Shown piece by piece: positions 5,651 through 6,079 of a DNA stretch of 6,079 nucleotides; positions within the stretch are counted from its first letter, which is position 1; each line of letters starts with the position of its first letter. Under the pieces are notes generated by a model. That model had not been told where the DNA came from. It did no database searches and saw only the letters and a program-made list of their open reading frames with translations. Origin of the DNA: Opitutia bacterium (lineage in GTDB: Bacteria; Verrucomicrobiota; Verrucomicrobiia; Opitutales; Seribacteraceae); contig JABHOU010000190.1 in the NCBI GenBank assembly GCA_018695085.1, forward strand, positions 1 through 6,079, read 5' to 3'. The position numbers were made by a program, and so were the translations under genes.

Positions 5651-6079
5651 TCACTGCTGAAGGAAGATAAATACGCCCTTGCGGTTGGAAACCACGACGT
5701 CGATTTTCTCGTCGCCGTTGAAATCCTCGGTTAGGAACTGAGCCCCTACCCCCGACTGATCGTCTATCTTGTGAGGGACGAACTCGGGTGCCTTGCCCTT
5801 GGTCGTCTTGAGGTCGAACCAGTAGAGCTCGCTTGCCTGCCCGGCCAAGGACGGTCGATAACCGTGGGCGAAGAAACGCCGACCCGTGACCAAGTCCTTG
5901 CGACCGTCACCGTTGACGTCGACGTAGTTGGCCGAGTGAGTCTCGCGAATCAGGCCCTTGTGAAAAGAATTGGTCTCAAAACTTCCGTCCTCCTTTTGCT
6001 TGCACCAGTAAATGCCCGTGCCGTGAGCCGAGGTGCAGAGAACGTCGTTAAGCCCGTCGCCGTCGGCATCGAGGTGATA
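5651..6079 (-). CDS. VCBS/FG-GAP repeat protein (C-terminal part, 5' partial)
   Basis: The - strand frame is open from base 6079 to TGA at 5653-5651, giving the last 142 residues of a protein whose start lies beyond the window. Three calcium-loop motifs of the FG-GAP/VCBS type are visible: DADGDGLND (fragment residues 4-12), DVNGDGRKD (54-62) and a weaker DFNGDEKID (119-127). Each is followed by a hydrophobic strand such as VLCTSAHG, LVTG or VVVSN. They are spaced about 50 and 65 residues apart, consistent with blades of a beta-propeller. The segments VTGRRFFAHGYRP, LYWFDLK and PHKIDDQSGVGAQF match, from memory, a common PVC VCBS-repeat protein type that ends shortly after its last blade. Such proteins are normally exported and bind calcium; the function is unknown. 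It converges on the DUF1552 gene, with only 24 bases between the two stops and no convincing terminator hairpin. Confidence 0.85.
   Translation of the reverse strand, partial: YHLDADGDGLNDVLCTSAHGTGIYWCKQKEDGSFETNSFHKGLIRETHSANYVDVNGDGRKDLVTGRRFFAHGYRPSLAGQASELYWFDLKTTKGKAPEFVPHKIDDQSGVGAQFLTEDFNGDEKIDVVVSNRKGVFIFLQQ

Overview
The window looks like chromosomal DNA from the Planctomycetota/Verrucomicrobiota (PVC) group, probably a marine or soil heterotroph. This rests on gene content: a ceramidase-like protein ending in a LamG domain, a DUF1592-type cytochrome c protein next to a DUF1552 Tat-exported protein, and a VCBS/FG-GAP repeat protein. These families are expanded in that group but also occur elsewhere (for example Myxococcota), so the assignment is an inference. 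There are four protein genes on the + strand and one on the - strand; the genes at both window edges are cut. I see no tRNA, rRNA, CRISPR array, transposase or phage gene.

Layout. 1-870 (+): C-terminal part of a neutral ceramidase-like protein with a LamG domain. 871-1051: intergenic, with one copy of a dispersed hairpin repeat and a ribosome binding site. 1052-1630 (+): TPMT-family SAM-dependent methyltransferase. 1631-1971: a 341-base non-coding stretch packed with further copies of the repeat, ending in an AT-rich, promoter-like segment. 1981-4281 (+): secreted multidomain cytochrome c protein with a PA14 domain inserted in the DUF1587/1595/1592/1588/1585 series. 4289-5626 (+): DUF1552 protein with a twin-arginine signal, directly behind it. 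5651-6079 (-): C-terminal end of a VCBS/FG-GAP protein, convergent with the DUF1552 gene.

How they fit together. The DUF1592 and DUF1552 genes are almost certainly co-transcribed. Both products carry export signals, so they probably act together outside the cytoplasm, one bringing two haem-binding motifs and a possible glycan-binding PA14 domain. The reaction of this pair is not known to me. The ceramidase-like and VCBS proteins are also of types normally exported. The methyltransferase is the only clearly cytoplasmic product and shows no functional link to its neighbours; hairpin repeats lie on both sides of it.

The most interesting non-gene signal is the repeat family at 942-1000 and 1649-1869. 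Each unit is a small stem-loop with conserved outer arms (ATTGC...GCAAT). The inner arms differ from copy to copy but still pair, and two units in opposite orientation form a larger palindrome of about 133 bases. I found no wholly new multi-gene system.
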